Positions 7,868 to 16,290 are shown, numbered from the stretch's first letter. The stretch is 57,364 bases of DNA from Candidatus Polarisedimenticolia bacterium (GCA_036001465.1 DASYUH010000066.1:1-57364); one strand, 5' to 3'. Notes: generated from the letters alone by a model not told the origin. A program made the numbers and translations.

Positions 7868-8713
7868 ATGGCGAAGCAGATTCCCAACAACCCGGGGCGC
7901 GGGCCGTCGTTCGAGCGGCCGACGGCGGTGTCGGCCGGGACGATGCGGGCGGCGACCCTGGCGGGCGTGGCGATCCTGATCGGCATCACGGGCACCGACT
8001 GGTACGAGTCGCGGCAGCAGCGCACGGCGCTCAACGAGCGGCTGACCCAGCTCGAGACGCGGATGACCGCCCTCGGGACCAAGATCGAGAGCGGCGCGCG
8101 GGCGCAGGCGCGGCCCAGCGGGCCGGATCCGGACAAGGTCTACACGCTCAAGACCGAGGGATCGCCGTTCGTGGGGCCGAAGGCCGCGCCGGTGACCATC
8201 GTCGAGTTCTCCGACTTCCAGTGACCCTTCTGCGCGAGGGTCGGTCCGACCCTCGATCAAATCCGGAAGGTGTACGGCGACAAGGTGCGCATCGTCTGGA
8301 AGAACAATCCGCTGCCGTTCCACCCGAACGCCATGCCGGCGGCGCTGGCATCGATGGCGGCGTACGAGCAGGGGAAGTTCTGGGAGTACCACGACAAGGT
8401 GTTCGCCAACCAGCAGAAGATGTCGCGCGCCGACCTCGTGCAGCACGCCAAGGACCTGGGGCTCGACGTGAAACGATTCGAGGAGGCGATGAGCTCCGCC
8501 AAGGCGAAGCCGGCCATCGACGCCGACGCGGCGGAGGCCAAGTCGCTGGGGGCCAGCGGGACGCCGGCCTTCTTCGTCAACGGCCGCTTCCTGTCGGGGG
8601 CCAAGCCGTTCGACGAGTTCGCCCAGGTGATCAACGGCGAGCTGACGCGCCTGAAGATCCCGATCCCGCCGGGCGCCACGGTGGGGGCCGCCGCCCCGAA
8701 GCCGGGCGGATAA
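7868..8713 (+). CDS. DsbA-family thioredoxin-fold protein, probable selenoprotein (TGA read as Sec119)
   Basis: One TGA (8222-8224, codon 119) divides an otherwise continuous 281-residue frame. Upstream are a short N-terminal segment, a membrane anchor (about residues 28-45, TLAGVAILIGITG), a coiled linker and the start of the DsbA fold, VTIVEFSDFQ. Directly after the TGA comes PFCARV. In Cys homologues the motif reads FSDFQCPFC, so the TGA stands exactly for the first active-site cysteine and gives Sec-Pro-Phe-Cys122. The rest is a standard DsbA/DSBA-like thioredoxin domain with helical insert and SGTPAFFVNGR (cis-Pro loop). A SECIS-like hairpin follows the TGA. The protein should be an exported or membrane-tethered thiol/selenol oxidoreductase. 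ATG 7868 has GGAG upstream. If Sec is not inserted, only the 118-residue anchor fragment would be made. Confidence 0.85.
8222..8254 (+). promoter_or_regulatory. Candidate bacterial SECIS element of the DsbA-like gene
   Basis: After the TGA at 8222-8224, GAGGGTC (8236-8242) pairs perfectly with GACCCTC (8248-8254) around the loop GGTCC. Counting the U of UGA as 1, the loop G-G-U-C falls at 22-25. This is where the E. coli fdhF element has its SelB-contacting G23-U24. The seven-base-pair stem and five-base loop fit the general bacterial SECIS pattern (G in the first two loop bases, loop roughly 16-37 nt after UGA). An unpaired U at position 17, as in fdhF, is not obvious. Confidence 0.75.
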
Positions 8714-8734
8714 CTCTCGTTATGGAGGGTTGTA

Positions 8735-9013
8735 GTGGCGCTGGAGTTCGAGTGGGACCCCGCGAAAGCCCGGGTCAACGTCCGGAAGCACGGCGTCAGC
8801 TTTGAGGAGGCGGCAACGGTGTTCGGGGACCCGCTCTCGGTCACCATCAGCGATCCTCTGCACTCGACAGACGAGCAACGGTTCATAATAGTGGGGCGCT
8901 CCCGGCAGGGTCGAATCATCGTGGTCGTCCACGTCGATAGGGGGCACCGTATCCGAATCATCAGCGCGCGGCCGGCCGCGAGGCGCGAGAAAAGGAAGTA
9001 TGAAGAAACATAG
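8735..9013 (+). CDS. brnT: BrnT-family ribonuclease toxin
   Basis: The 92-residue protein matches BrnT throughout: FEWDPAKARVNVRKHGVSF at the N terminus, EAATVFGDPLSVTISDP, then RFIIVGRSRQGRIIVV and RIISARPAARREKRKYEE. BrnT is a RelE-fold endoribonuclease that blocks translation until bound by its antitoxin. The likely start is the GTG at 8735 with GGAGG upstream. It lies 21 bases after the DsbA-like gene and overlaps the next ORF by 14 bases, the usual coupled toxin-antitoxin arrangement with the toxin first. Confidence 0.85.
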   Translation: MALEFEWDPAKARVNVRKHGVSFEEAATVFGDPLSVTISDPLHSTDEQRFIIVGRSRQGRIIVVVHVDRGHRIRIISARPAARREKRKYEET

Positions 9014-9221
9014 AGTCAAGCGTCCTCAGGCAGGCATGTTGCGTGAATACGACTTCTCGGGTGGGGTACGCGGCAAGTATGCACGCCGATACGCGGCGGG
9101 TAGCAATGTCGTGGTGCTCGAGCCAGACGTGGCGCGGGTGTTTCGAGACTCGCGATCGGTCAACCAGGCACTTCGGGCCTTGACGGCCATCGCGCGGAAA
9201 CAACGGCGCAAGGCCTCGTAG
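9000..9221 (+). CDS. Small protein coupled to BrnT, probable cognate antitoxin
   Basis: The 73-residue basic protein overlaps the 3' end of brnT by 14 bases, as BrnA antitoxins do. It contains MLREYDFSGGVRGKYARRYA followed by NVVVLEPDVARVFRDSRSVN. The YDFSGGVRGKY segment and the following short strand and helix are common in small antitoxins encoded beside BrnT or RelE-like toxins. They differ from classical BrnA, which carries a more obvious ribbon-helix-helix. The C-terminal VFRDSRSVNQALRALTAIARK resembles the helix pair of an RHH DNA-binding dimer. Assignment as antitoxin rests on this pattern and on position. It likely represses the pair's own promoter. Confidence 0.7.
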   Translation: MKKHRVKRPQAGMLREYDFSGGVRGKYARRYAAGSNVVVLEPDVARVFRDSRSVNQALRALTAIARKQRRKAS

Positions 9222-9319
9222 CTCGAAGTCAGGGGACAATCCAACTACCCGCTGCAGCCGACGGCGGGCGGCACGTGCGGGGCCCGCGGCTGAGCGGGAG
9301 CGTTGGACCGACTGAGGGC

Positions 9320-9502
9320 ATGAGCAGAAGCATTCATACGACTGTCCGCTCCTGGATGGCGAAGCGCGGGAAGAAGGAACTCGGCGCGTCGATCAAGGTT
9401 GGAGACGCAGATCTGGAAGAGCTGTTGAAAAAGCGGCGATACAAGCGCACGACGCGGGTGAGTCGTCAGCGGCGCGGTGTTCGGCGTCGAGCTGCTAAGT
9501 AG
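9320..9502 (+). CDS. Small basic hypothetical protein
   Basis: A 60-residue, strongly basic ORF (MSRSIHTTVRSWMAKRGKKE at the start and a C-terminal RRYKRTTRVSRQRRGVRRRA stretch). No family is recognised. A weak GAGG lies close before the ATG at 9320; the frame can extend to 9275 but without a better start. It might be a nucleic-acid-binding small protein related to the preceding toxin-antitoxin genes. It could also be a chance ORF in GC-rich sequence. Confidence 0.4.
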   Translation: MSRSIHTTVRSWMAKRGKKELGASIKVGDADLEELLKKRRYKRTTRVSRQRRGVRRRAAK

Positions 9503-9547
9503 GACGTGAGCGTCGGCGCAGGCAGGTCGCGGACGAGGGAATCGGCT

Positions 9548-9868
9548 GTGAGCGAGCCACGGAAGGTCGAGATCGCACCGGACGGCGGGCTGTCGATTCT
9601 CTGGAGCGATGGCCACCAGGCGGTCTACACGCCGGCCCATCTGCGCCTCGCCTGCAAGTGCGCCCTGTGCGAGGACGAGTGGTCGGGTGAGAAGCGCCTC
9701 GTGGCCGCCTCGATCCCGGCCGACATCCGGGTGCAGGGCGTGAAGCCGGTCGGGCGCTACGGCCTGCAGATCACCTGGAGCGACGGACACTCCACCGGCA
9801 TCTACACCTTCGACAGGCTGCGCCCGATGTGCGAGTGCGGGACCTGCCTCGCGGCCGCGCGCGGGTGA
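9548..9868 (+). CDS. DUF971 domain protein
   Basis: The 106-residue protein is a complete DUF971 domain, the fold of the N-terminal domain of gamma-butyrobetaine hydroxylase. It has LSILWSDGHQAVYTPAHLR, a cysteine cluster CKCALCEDEW, and GRYGLQITWSDGHSTGIYTF followed by CECGTC. The paired Cys-x-Cys groups suggest metal binding; stand-alone DUF971 proteins are often near Fe-S or Mrp/ApbC-type functions. The GTG at 9548 (VSEPRKVEI) is the likely start, and the open frame upstream to 9506 is not domain-like. The stop overlaps the next start by four bases (GTGA). Confidence 0.85.
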   Translation: MSEPRKVEIAPDGGLSILWSDGHQAVYTPAHLRLACKCALCEDEWSGEKRLVAASIPADIRVQGVKPVGRYGLQITWSDGHSTGIYTFDRLRPMCECGTCLAAARG

Positions 9869-11211
9869 GCGACCCGGCGGCTGGCAGCCTCGCGGCCGGC
9901 GTCGCCCCCTCGTCCGGCGTCGCGCCGCTGCGGCACCTGGGGCGCTTCCGGCTCGTGGCGGTCGGCATCAACTCGGTCATCGGCGGCGGCATCTTCATCA
10001 TGCCGGCCGAGGTGGCCGGGCTCGTCGGGCCGGCCAGCATCGCCGCCTACATCGTGGCCGGCATTGTGATCAGCGGCGTCGGCCTGGCGCTGGCGTCGCT
10101 GGCGTCGCGCTACGAGACCTCGGGGGGGCCGTACCTCTATGTGCGCAGCGCCTTCGGGGAGTTCGCCGGCTTCCAGGTCGGCTGGCTCTTCTGCCTGGCG
10201 CGGCTCACGGCGATGGCCAACCTGGTCAACGGCTTCGCGCGCTACCTGGGGGCGCTCCTGCCCTGGGCGGCGAACCCGATCGGCCGCGCCGCGGTGATCG
10301 CCGCCTGCGCCGCCCTGATCATGACGATCAACTCGATCGGCATCCGGCAGACGTCGGGGGCGACCAACCTGTTCGCCCTCGCCAAGGTCGTCCCCCTGGT
10401 GATCCTCGGGATCGGCGGCCTGTTCTTCCTGCACGCCGAGAACTTCACGCTGACGCCGGTCGACCCGGTGAGCTTCCTGCGCTCGGTGCTGCTGCTCATC
10501 TTCGTCTTCTCCGGGTTCGAGATCCTGACCGTGCCGGCGGAAGAGTCGCTGCACCCGCGGCGCGACATGCCGTTCGCGGTGATCGCCACCGTCCTGGCCG
10601 TCTGCGCCATCTACCTGCTTGTGCACACCGTCGCCACCGGCATGCTGCCGGGGCTGGCGTCCGAGCAGGCCCCCCTGGCGACCGCCGCCGGCCTGATGGC
10701 GGGGGAGGCCGGGCGGTACGCCATGACCGTCATCGCCGCGACCTCGATGGCCGGCTGCGCGCTCGTCAGCCTCGTGGGAGGGACGCGCCTGCTGTACGCC
10801 ATGTCGCAGGCCCGGCAGGTCCCGGTGTGGATGGGGGCGCTGCACGAAGGCTTCAGGACCCCGGTGAAGGGGACCCTGCTGATGGGGGCGATCGGCACCG
10901 TTCTGGCCATCGCCAGCGCCTACAGCACCTTGGCGGCCATCAGCGCCGGGACGCGCCTTTTGGTCTACCTGGCCTGCTGCCTTGCCTGCCTGCGCGGCGC
11001 GCGGGGGGTTGAACCCGCAGGGGCCCGCGGCCGTATCATCCCTGTGCTCACGTCGATCGCGATCGTGGCCCTGCTCTGCGCCCTCAAGGGGAACGAGGTG
11101 GTCTGGGGGCTCACTGGCATCGCGCTCGGAACCGTGCTTTACTTTGGCATGACGCTCATCACGGGCGCGGGACGCGGGCGCACCGTCGAGGCGGTCGGAG
11201 GATTGAAATGA
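9865..11211 (+). CDS. APC-superfamily amino acid permease
   Basis: About 448 residues with roughly 12 predicted membrane helices. The first helix contains VAVGINSVIGGGIFIMPA, the glycine-rich substrate-binding break of APC transporters. Helix 6 shows FSGFEILTVPAEE followed by LHPRRDMPFAV, also characteristic. It should be an inner-membrane H+- or Na+-coupled amino acid transporter; the substrate cannot be read from sequence. GTG 9865 overlaps the preceding stop (GTGA), and its stop overlaps sppA (ATGA), so these genes are translationally coupled. Confidence 0.88.
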   Translation: MSDPAAGSLAAGVAPSSGVAPLRHLGRFRLVAVGINSVIGGGIFIMPAEVAGLVGPASIAAYIVAGIVISGVGLALASLASRYETSGGPYLYVRSAFGEFAGFQVGWLFCLARLTAMANLVNGFARYLGALLPWAANPIGRAAVIAACAALIMTINSIGIRQTSGATNLFALAKVVPLVILGIGGLFFLHAENFTLTPVDPVSFLRSVLLLIFVFSGFEILTVPAEESLHPRRDMPFAVIATVLAVCAIYLLVHTVATGMLPGLASEQAPLATAAGLMAGEAGRYAMTVIAATSMAGCALVSLVGGTRLLYAMSQARQVPVWMGALHEGFRTPVKGTLLMGAIGTVLAIASAYSTLAAISAGTRLLVYLACCLACLRGARGVEPAGARGRIIPVLTSIAIVALLCALKGNEVVWGLTGIALGTVLYFGMTLITGAGRGRTVEAVGGLK

Positions 11212-12926
11212 CGAAGGGCGGCAGGAAGGCACTGGTGATCGTCGGCATCCTGGTCGGCGCCCTCGTGGTGGTCGCCTTCATGTTGAGGATGTCCCAGCAG
11301 CCGGCAAGTGGGAGCGTCCTGGAGCTGGTCCTGCGCGACGAGATCCCGGACTACGTTCCGGTCAACGGCCTGGCGCAGATCCTGGGCGAGCCGAAGTTGA
11401 CGATGCGTGATTACGTCGAGGCGCTGCGCCTGGCGCGCGACGACAAGCGGATCAAGGGGCTCCTGGTCACCATCGACGGGCCGGACGTCGGGTCGGCCAG
11501 GCTGCAGGAGCTGCGAGACGCCATCACCGACTTCCAGAGCGGCAGCAAATGGGCCGTGGCCTACCTCGAGACGGCGGGTGAGTTCTCGCCGGGCAACCGG
11601 GACTACTACCTGGCCACGGCATGCGGCCGCATCTGGCTGGGCCCTTCCGGAGACATCAACCTCACCGGCATCCGGGCCGAAGTGCCGTTCGTCCGCGGGA
11701 CGCTCGAGAAGCTCGACATCGTTCCCGACTTCGACCACATCGGCAAGTACAAGAACGCCATGAACACCATCACCGACAAGGTGATGAACGAGCCGCACCG
11801 CGAGGCGATGGACGCCCTGGTGAATGCGGTGTTCGGGCAGATCAAGCGCGGCATTGCCGCCGGCCGCAAGATGAGCGAGGCGGAGGTCGAGGCCCTGATC
11901 GACAACGGCCCCTACGTCGGCCCGCGGGCGCTCGAAGCGAAGCTCGTCGACGCGCTCGGCTACCGCGACGAGATGGAGGCACGCCTCAAGGAGGAGAACG
12001 GCGGGTCGCTGCCCCTGATCAAAGTCGGAAAGTACCTCAAGGCGGGGCGCTTCTATACCAGCGGGCCGAAAGTCGCGTTGATCTACGGCCTGGGGGGCGT
12101 GTCGCGCGGCGAGAACGACTCCAATCCCATGACCGGCGAGATGAGCATGGGATCCACGACGACCGCCGCCGCGATCAAGCAGGCGCGCGAGGATGCGTCG
12201 ATCAAGGCGATCGTCTTCCGCGTCGACAGCCCGGGCGGCTCCTACATCGCCTCGGACGTGATCCACCACGAGGTGGAGCTGACCAAGGGCGTGAAGCCGT
12301 TCGTCGTGTCGATGGGGGACGTCGCGGGCTCGGGAGGCTACTTCGTCGCCATGGCGGCCGACAAGATCGTGGCCGAGCCGTCGACGATCACCGCATCGAT
12401 CGGCGTCCTGGCAGGCAAGCTCATCACCACCGGGTTCTGGAACAAGGTCGGCATCACGTTCGACGCCGTCCAGCGCGGCCGCCACGCGACCTTCTTCTCG
12501 ACCGGCTCGAAGTATTCCCCCGAGGAACGGGCGCTGTTCGAGGGCTGGCTCGATCGGATCTACAAGGACTTCGTCACCAAGGCGGCGAAGGGCCGCCACA
12601 AGACGTACGACGAGGTCCACGCCATCGCGCAGGGCCGGATCTGGTCCGGCGAGGACGCGCTCCGGCTCGGCCTGGTGGACCAGCTGGGAGGCCTGACGAC
12701 CGCCATCGGCCTGGCGCTGGAGGAGGCGAAGCTCCCGCCGGACGGCCGGGTGCAGCTCGTCGTCCTGCCGGAGAAGAAGAACTTCCTGCTCGAGATCCTG
12801 GGAGGTGAGGAGGTGCGCACCCCCTTCATGAGCCTCCGCGGCCAGGTCGAGGACTTCATCGAGAAAGGCCCGACGCCCCTGGCAGACGGGGTCCTGACGA
12901 TGCCATTCGTACCGGTCTTGCGCTGA
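11208..12926 (+). CDS. sppA: Signal peptide peptidase SppA (long, 67-kDa type)
   Basis: The 572-residue protein has an N-terminal membrane anchor (VIVGILVGALVVVAFML) and two tandem S49 domains, as in E. coli SppA. The general-base lysine is in GKYKNAMN (Lys182) of the first domain. The nucleophilic serine is in DVAGSGGYF (Ser375) of the second, matching the split Ser/Lys dyad of the long form. It degrades signal peptides left in the inner membrane, with the active site facing the periplasm. It overlaps the APC permease gene by four bases and is followed after nine bases by a small membrane protein. Confidence 0.93.
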   Translation: MTKGGRKALVIVGILVGALVVVAFMLRMSQQPASGSVLELVLRDEIPDYVPVNGLAQILGEPKLTMRDYVEALRLARDDKRIKGLLVTIDGPDVGSARLQELRDAITDFQSGSKWAVAYLETAGEFSPGNRDYYLATACGRIWLGPSGDINLTGIRAEVPFVRGTLEKLDIVPDFDHIGKYKNAMNTITDKVMNEPHREAMDALVNAVFGQIKRGIAAGRKMSEAEVEALIDNGPYVGPRALEAKLVDALGYRDEMEARLKEENGGSLPLIKVGKYLKAGRFYTSGPKVALIYGLGGVSRGENDSNPMTGEMSMGSTTTAAAIKQAREDASIKAIVFRVDSPGGSYIASDVIHHEVELTKGVKPFVVSMGDVAGSGGYFVAMAADKIVAEPSTITASIGVLAGKLITTGFWNKVGITFDAVQRGRHATFFSTGSKYSPEERALFEGWLDRIYKDFVTKAAKGRHKTYDEVHAIAQGRIWSGEDALRLGLVDQLGGLTTAIGLALEEAKLPPDGRVQLVVLPEKKNFLLEILGGEEVRTPFMSLRGQVEDFIEKGPTPLADGVLTMPFVPVLR

Positions 12927-12935
12927 GGAGAACCC

Positions 12936-13118
12936 ATGACGACGCTTGCCGGGCTCGTCCTGCTGTTTGCGGTGCTGGTGGGGATCATGGCGCTCATCGC
13001 AGCGCCGATCATGCTCGCCCTGTTCCTCGTCGCGATGGTCGTGAAGCTGGTCTTCTTCATCCTGTTCCTGCCTTTCAGGATGCTGGGCTGGCTTCTCAGT
13101 CCGTTCCCAGGATCCTGA
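12936..13118 (+). CDS. Small hydrophobic membrane protein
   Basis: Sixty residues, almost all hydrophobic, forming two closely spaced transmembrane helices (LAGLVLLFAVLVGIMALIA and IMLALFLVAMVVKLVFFIL). GAGGAG lies just before the ATG, nine bases after sppA stops, so it is probably the last gene of the DUF971-APC-sppA operon. It could be a small partner of SppA or of the permease. Family unknown. Its last 23 bases overlap the 3' end of the convergent propeller gene. Confidence 0.65.
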   Translation: MTTLAGLVLLFAVLVGIMALIAAPIMLALFLVAMVVKLVFFILFLPFRMLGWLLSPFPGS

Positions 13119-14712
13119 AATCGATGTCGGTCCGGGCCCCGTCCACGACCTGCACCGTCTGGAAGTGCGGCTCGGATCGGAGCGGCCGGGCCCCCTCGCC
13201 GACCGGAACGACCCGATAGGAGCCGGGTGGCGGCAACGGCGCCCTCCACGTGCCGTCGCTCTCCGGTACGACCCTCCCCCTCTCCCGGATGATGCTGTCC
13301 GGTCCGTAGATCACCACCGCCTTCACGAGCTCGGTCCGGCCGGTGATCCGGCCGGCGAGACCCGACCCGGGACCGGGCGGCGGGATCGGTGGGGTCGGCG
13401 TCGGCATGGGCGGCGGCGGAGTGGGCGTCGGCATGGGAAAGGGGGGGGACGGCTCCGGTGCGGGCGGTGGCGGCACGGGGGGGGTCGGCCCGGGCAGCGG
13501 CGGAGTCGGAGTGGGGGAAGGGGAAGGGAACGGCCTTGGTGTCGGTGACGGCGAGGGGGTGGGAGACGGCGACGGCGCGGGCTCCGGAATCGGAGGGATC
13601 TCGTCCCGTGGAAATCCCACCTCGACGACCCTTCCCTGCGGGAACGTCGCGACCAGCAGGTTGCCTCCGTCCTCCCCGAAGGCGATCGGCCTGATGGCGC
13701 GCGCCTCCCCGTCGAATGTCGCACCAACCGCTGAAAGGACGCGCCTGGCATCGAGATCGACGAACACCAGGCTGTTGCCGCCGCCGTGGACCGCGGCGAC
13801 ACGGCCGCCTCGGGAGAATGTGAGCGAATCGGCGTCGAATGGGACCGGAATGACACCGGTCGCCTCGTCCGCGTTTTTGCGCCGCTCCTCCGGCAGGCGG
13901 GCGGCGATGATCCCCGGATCGAAGAGCGTGATCTCCCTCGTGCGGACGGCATAGAGAATCGCGCTCCCGGGCCGGAAGCAGACGGCGCGGTTCGCCCCCG
14001 GCGAGCGGTAGTGCCAGGACAGCGCCAGCGGCCGCGTCGTATACGAGACGATCCGCCCCGGATAGGCCAGATAGATGCGGGTCCCCGCGGGGTCGAGCGT
14101 CAGGGCGGAGGGAAGATCGTCGACGTGGTCCGAGGCCACGACCTTGCCCGACTCGAGGTCGAGCTGGTGGATCCAGGTCCGCGCCTGTCCGGGGGCGGCG
14201 TCGGCGGTGGCGCGGCTCGACACGACGAAGGCCTGCGTGCCATCCCGGGACAGGACCGCCTGCCGGCCTTCGCCTTCGAAGCGAATCTCGCTCAGAATCC
14301 GGGCGGGAACGGGCCCGTCTCCGATTGCGATCAGGACTGCGACTCCCTCGGCGTGCGGGCGCCGCGCTCCTTTCGACGCCCGCCCATCGGGGGGGCCGGG
14401 CGCGGCCAGGGCAGGAAGGACGAGGCAGCTCCTGCCGTCTTCGGAGACCGCCATGTCGTTGACGGTCATCCGGTCAATCCGCGCCAGCGCGGCGGGCAGG
14501 GGACCGAGCCCGGGGGCCCCGGCGCTCCAGGAATACAGCCGGCCGTCGGGGCCGAGCACCAGGGACACGGAACCCCCGGGGATGGCTCCGGAACGGCCAG
14601 GGGGCTCCCCGGCGGGGGCGCCCGCGGCGGGCATGGCGTGCAGGGCCAGCGCCACGCCCAGGACGAGCGCCGCGGCGGCTGTTCTGCATGAACGCCGCAC
14701 GGGGGGCCGCAT
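13096..14712 (-). CDS. Exported beta-propeller-like protein with Pro-rich linker and carboxypeptidase-regulatory-like C-terminal domain
   Basis: About 538 residues. A signal peptide (TAAAALVLGVALALHAMPAAG) is followed by some 330 residues of repeated strands with motifs such as SVSLVLGPDGRLYSW, SRDGTQAFVVS and DPAGTRIYLAYPG, typical of WD40/YVTN-type propellers. A linker of about 70 residues is almost entirely Pro/Ser/Thr (PSPSPTPSPSPTPRPFPSPS and similar). The last 85 residues (AGRITGRTELVKAVVIYGPD, PPPGSYRVVPVGEG, TDIDFRILG) look like a carboxypeptidase-regulatory-like beta sandwich. This would be a periplasmic or surface protein; the partner is unknown. ATG 14712 is preferred over the more upstream open frame because the signal peptide follows it directly. 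Confidence 0.7.
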   Translation of the reverse strand: MRPPVRRSCRTAAAALVLGVALALHAMPAAGAPAGEPPGRSGAIPGGSVSLVLGPDGRLYSWSAGAPGLGPLPAALARIDRMTVNDMAVSEDGRSCLVLPALAAPGPPDGRASKGARRPHAEGVAVLIAIGDGPVPARILSEIRFEGEGRQAVLSRDGTQAFVVSSRATADAAPGQARTWIHQLDLESGKVVASDHVDDLPSALTLDPAGTRIYLAYPGRIVSYTTRPLALSWHYRSPGANRAVCFRPGSAILYAVRTREITLFDPGIIAARLPEERRKNADEATGVIPVPFDADSLTFSRGGRVAAVHGGGNSLVFVDLDARRVLSAVGATFDGEARAIRPIAFGEDGGNLLVATFPQGRVVEVGFPRDEIPPIPEPAPSPSPTPSPSPTPRPFPSPSPTPTPPLPGPTPPVPPPPAPEPSPPFPMPTPTPPPPMPTPTPPIPPPGPGSGLAGRITGRTELVKAVVIYGPDSIIRERGRVVPESDGTWRAPLPPPGSYRVVPVGEGARPLRSEPHFQTVQVVDGARTDIDFRILGTD

Positions 14713-14780
14713 TACCGGTTGCACCGTCCTGCCTCTCACGCTACAATCTGCGGACTTTCGCACAGGAGAGGGCCTCGCTC

Positions 14781-16055
14781 ATGCAGAGTCTGTTCGACGA
14801 CCCAGTTGAGGATATCAAGCTTCCCGACGAGAAGCCAAAGCGCAATTATAAAAAGCTCGTCCTGCTCCTGGGCGGCGTCCTGGTCGCGGCCGGACTGGGG
14901 GTCGGCGGGTACTTTGGTTACTTCGCGATGTTCCCGAAGAAGCTGACCGAGCGCCCGATCCCGATGAACATGGAGAAGCTGCTGGTCGAGCTGAAGACGG
15001 CGCGCGACTCGATCGACAGCGAGACCCGCGACATCTACGGTCGCATCCAGCAGTTCAATTCGAAGATGGAGACCATCGGCCGCAAGCCGGTCTCCTTCTC
15101 GCAGGTCTTCCTCCAGGGGCTCAGCGCCGAGGAGGAGCAGGCCCTCGACGAGCTGGTGCGCAACGAGAAGGACCCCTCGTACCGCGGGATCCTGGGGCAG
15201 GTCGTCGAAGACATGAAAAAGATTCGCGACCTGCAGAACAAGGTGTCCCAGCTCGAGACGCTCCTCCCCGGTGACGGGGTCGTGGTGAAGCCGGGAGACA
15301 CCCATATGAAGCTGGCGATCCAGTACTTGGCGAAGGAGAAGGGGGTCCCGGAGAGCCGGGCCAAGGAGCTGGTCTCCCGCCTGAACATCCTCGAAACCGG
15401 CATGGACAAGGGGATGAAGGTGCACTTCTACTACGATCCGGCGAAGGACTTCTTCGGGACCTGGGTGGAGCAGGGGGACGCCAAGCGCAGCCCCCTCGCC
15501 CTGGTCCGCGCCAAGGAGATGAAGCTGATCCAGGAGCGCGAGGTGGCCGTCGCCAAGGCGACCAACCTGGAGGGGGAGAAGGCCATCCTGGAGGAGATGC
15601 GCGACAATCTCCAGAAGGAGATCGAGGCGCTCGAGACCAAGAAGGCGCAGCTCGAATCGACCGTCTCCCAGCTCGAGATGGAGAAGGGCAAGGCCGAGGA
15701 GAACTACCGGGTCACCAGCGCCAAGCTGTCCGAGCACCAGAACTCGGTCTGGTACGACGCCGATCTCGAGGAGCGCCTGCGCGCCCGGGGTGTCTTGAAG
15801 ACCGTCAACAAGGTGGAGAACATCGGCGAGGTGAAATTCGCCAACAACATCGACCTGACCAAGACGAAATCGATCACCCTCAAGCCCAGCCAGTTCGGCA
15901 TCGACCACATCCGGGACGTGCGGGTCGTCCCGACCTTCCTCAAGGAAGGGCGCGACATCGGCGTCCGCTTCGCCGAGGACGGCACCGTGGAGGTCACCGT
16001 GCTGAACGAGTCGGCCCTCAGGGGCCAGAAGATCCTCTTCGTCGTCGCCCAGTAG
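14781..16055 (+). CDS. Membrane-anchored coiled-coil protein with LysM-like segment
   Basis: The 424-residue protein starts with a charged cytoplasmic tail (MQSLFDDPVEDIKLPDEKPK) and one transmembrane helix (VLLLGGVLVAAGLGVGGYF). A long periplasmic part follows. Around residues 170-215, VVVKPGDTHMKLAIQYLAKE and later LNILETGMDKGMKVHF have the spacing of a LysM peptidoglycan-binding module (V-x-x-GD-T near the start, N and G-x-x-L/V at the end). Residues about 245-320 are a strong coiled coil rich in E/K/L. The C-terminal strands are unassigned. ATG 14781 has AGGAGAG upstream. A cell-envelope scaffold is plausible, but this is not a named family I know. Confidence 0.65.
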   Translation: MQSLFDDPVEDIKLPDEKPKRNYKKLVLLLGGVLVAAGLGVGGYFGYFAMFPKKLTERPIPMNMEKLLVELKTARDSIDSETRDIYGRIQQFNSKMETIGRKPVSFSQVFLQGLSAEEEQALDELVRNEKDPSYRGILGQVVEDMKKIRDLQNKVSQLETLLPGDGVVVKPGDTHMKLAIQYLAKEKGVPESRAKELVSRLNILETGMDKGMKVHFYYDPAKDFFGTWVEQGDAKRSPLALVRAKEMKLIQEREVAVAKATNLEGEKAILEEMRDNLQKEIEALETKKAQLESTVSQLEMEKGKAEENYRVTSAKLSEHQNSVWYDADLEERLRARGVLKTVNKVENIGEVKFANNIDLTKTKSITLKPSQFGIDHIRDVRVVPTFLKEGRDIGVRFAEDGTVEVTVLNESALRGQKILFVVAQ

Positions 16056-16164
16056 CCCGGGAACCGGGTCCTTGCCCGGTCCTGGACCGGATTTCTCACC
16101 GTAGAGGTGGGGGCCGCTCCCTAGGCTCGCACACCTGCCCGGGGTGATCGCGCTCGGTGTGCTT

Positions 16165-16191
16165 GCGATCGACGCGGTCGCGATCGACGCG
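16165..16191. repeat. Two 12-bp direct repeats before the HNH gene
   Basis: GCGATCGACGCG occurs at 16165-16176 and again at 16180-16191, about 75-90 bases upstream of the promoter-like sequence at 16257. It could be an operator pair or a relic. The rest of 16056-16256 contains a modest GC-rich inverted repeat (ACCGGG/CCCGGT near 16066-16083) and no gene I can support. Confidence 0.4.
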
Positions 16192-16256
16192 AATCGCCAT
16201 GGCGCGTGCGGCGCGCATCAGGCTTTGCGCGTGACAAAAAATCTCTAACTTTTCGC

Positions 16257-16284
16257 TTGCAATCCAATTGAATTACGCTATATT
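16257..16284 (+). promoter_or_regulatory. Sigma-70-type promoter for the HNH gene
   Basis: TTGCAA (16257-16262) and TATATT (16279-16284) are separated by 16 bases in one of the few AT-rich patches of the window. They lie just before the ATG at 16291. Such a short leader leaves no room for a normal ribosome-binding site, so the transcript may be nearly leaderless, or translation may start further downstream. Confidence 0.55.
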
Positions 16285-16290
16285 TACACT

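Noticed and set aside
13390-13570. G-rich periodic sequence resembling a repeat array or CRISPR
   Set aside because: On the minus strand it encodes the Pro/Ser/Thr-rich linker of the propeller protein. There are no constant repeats with unique spacers.
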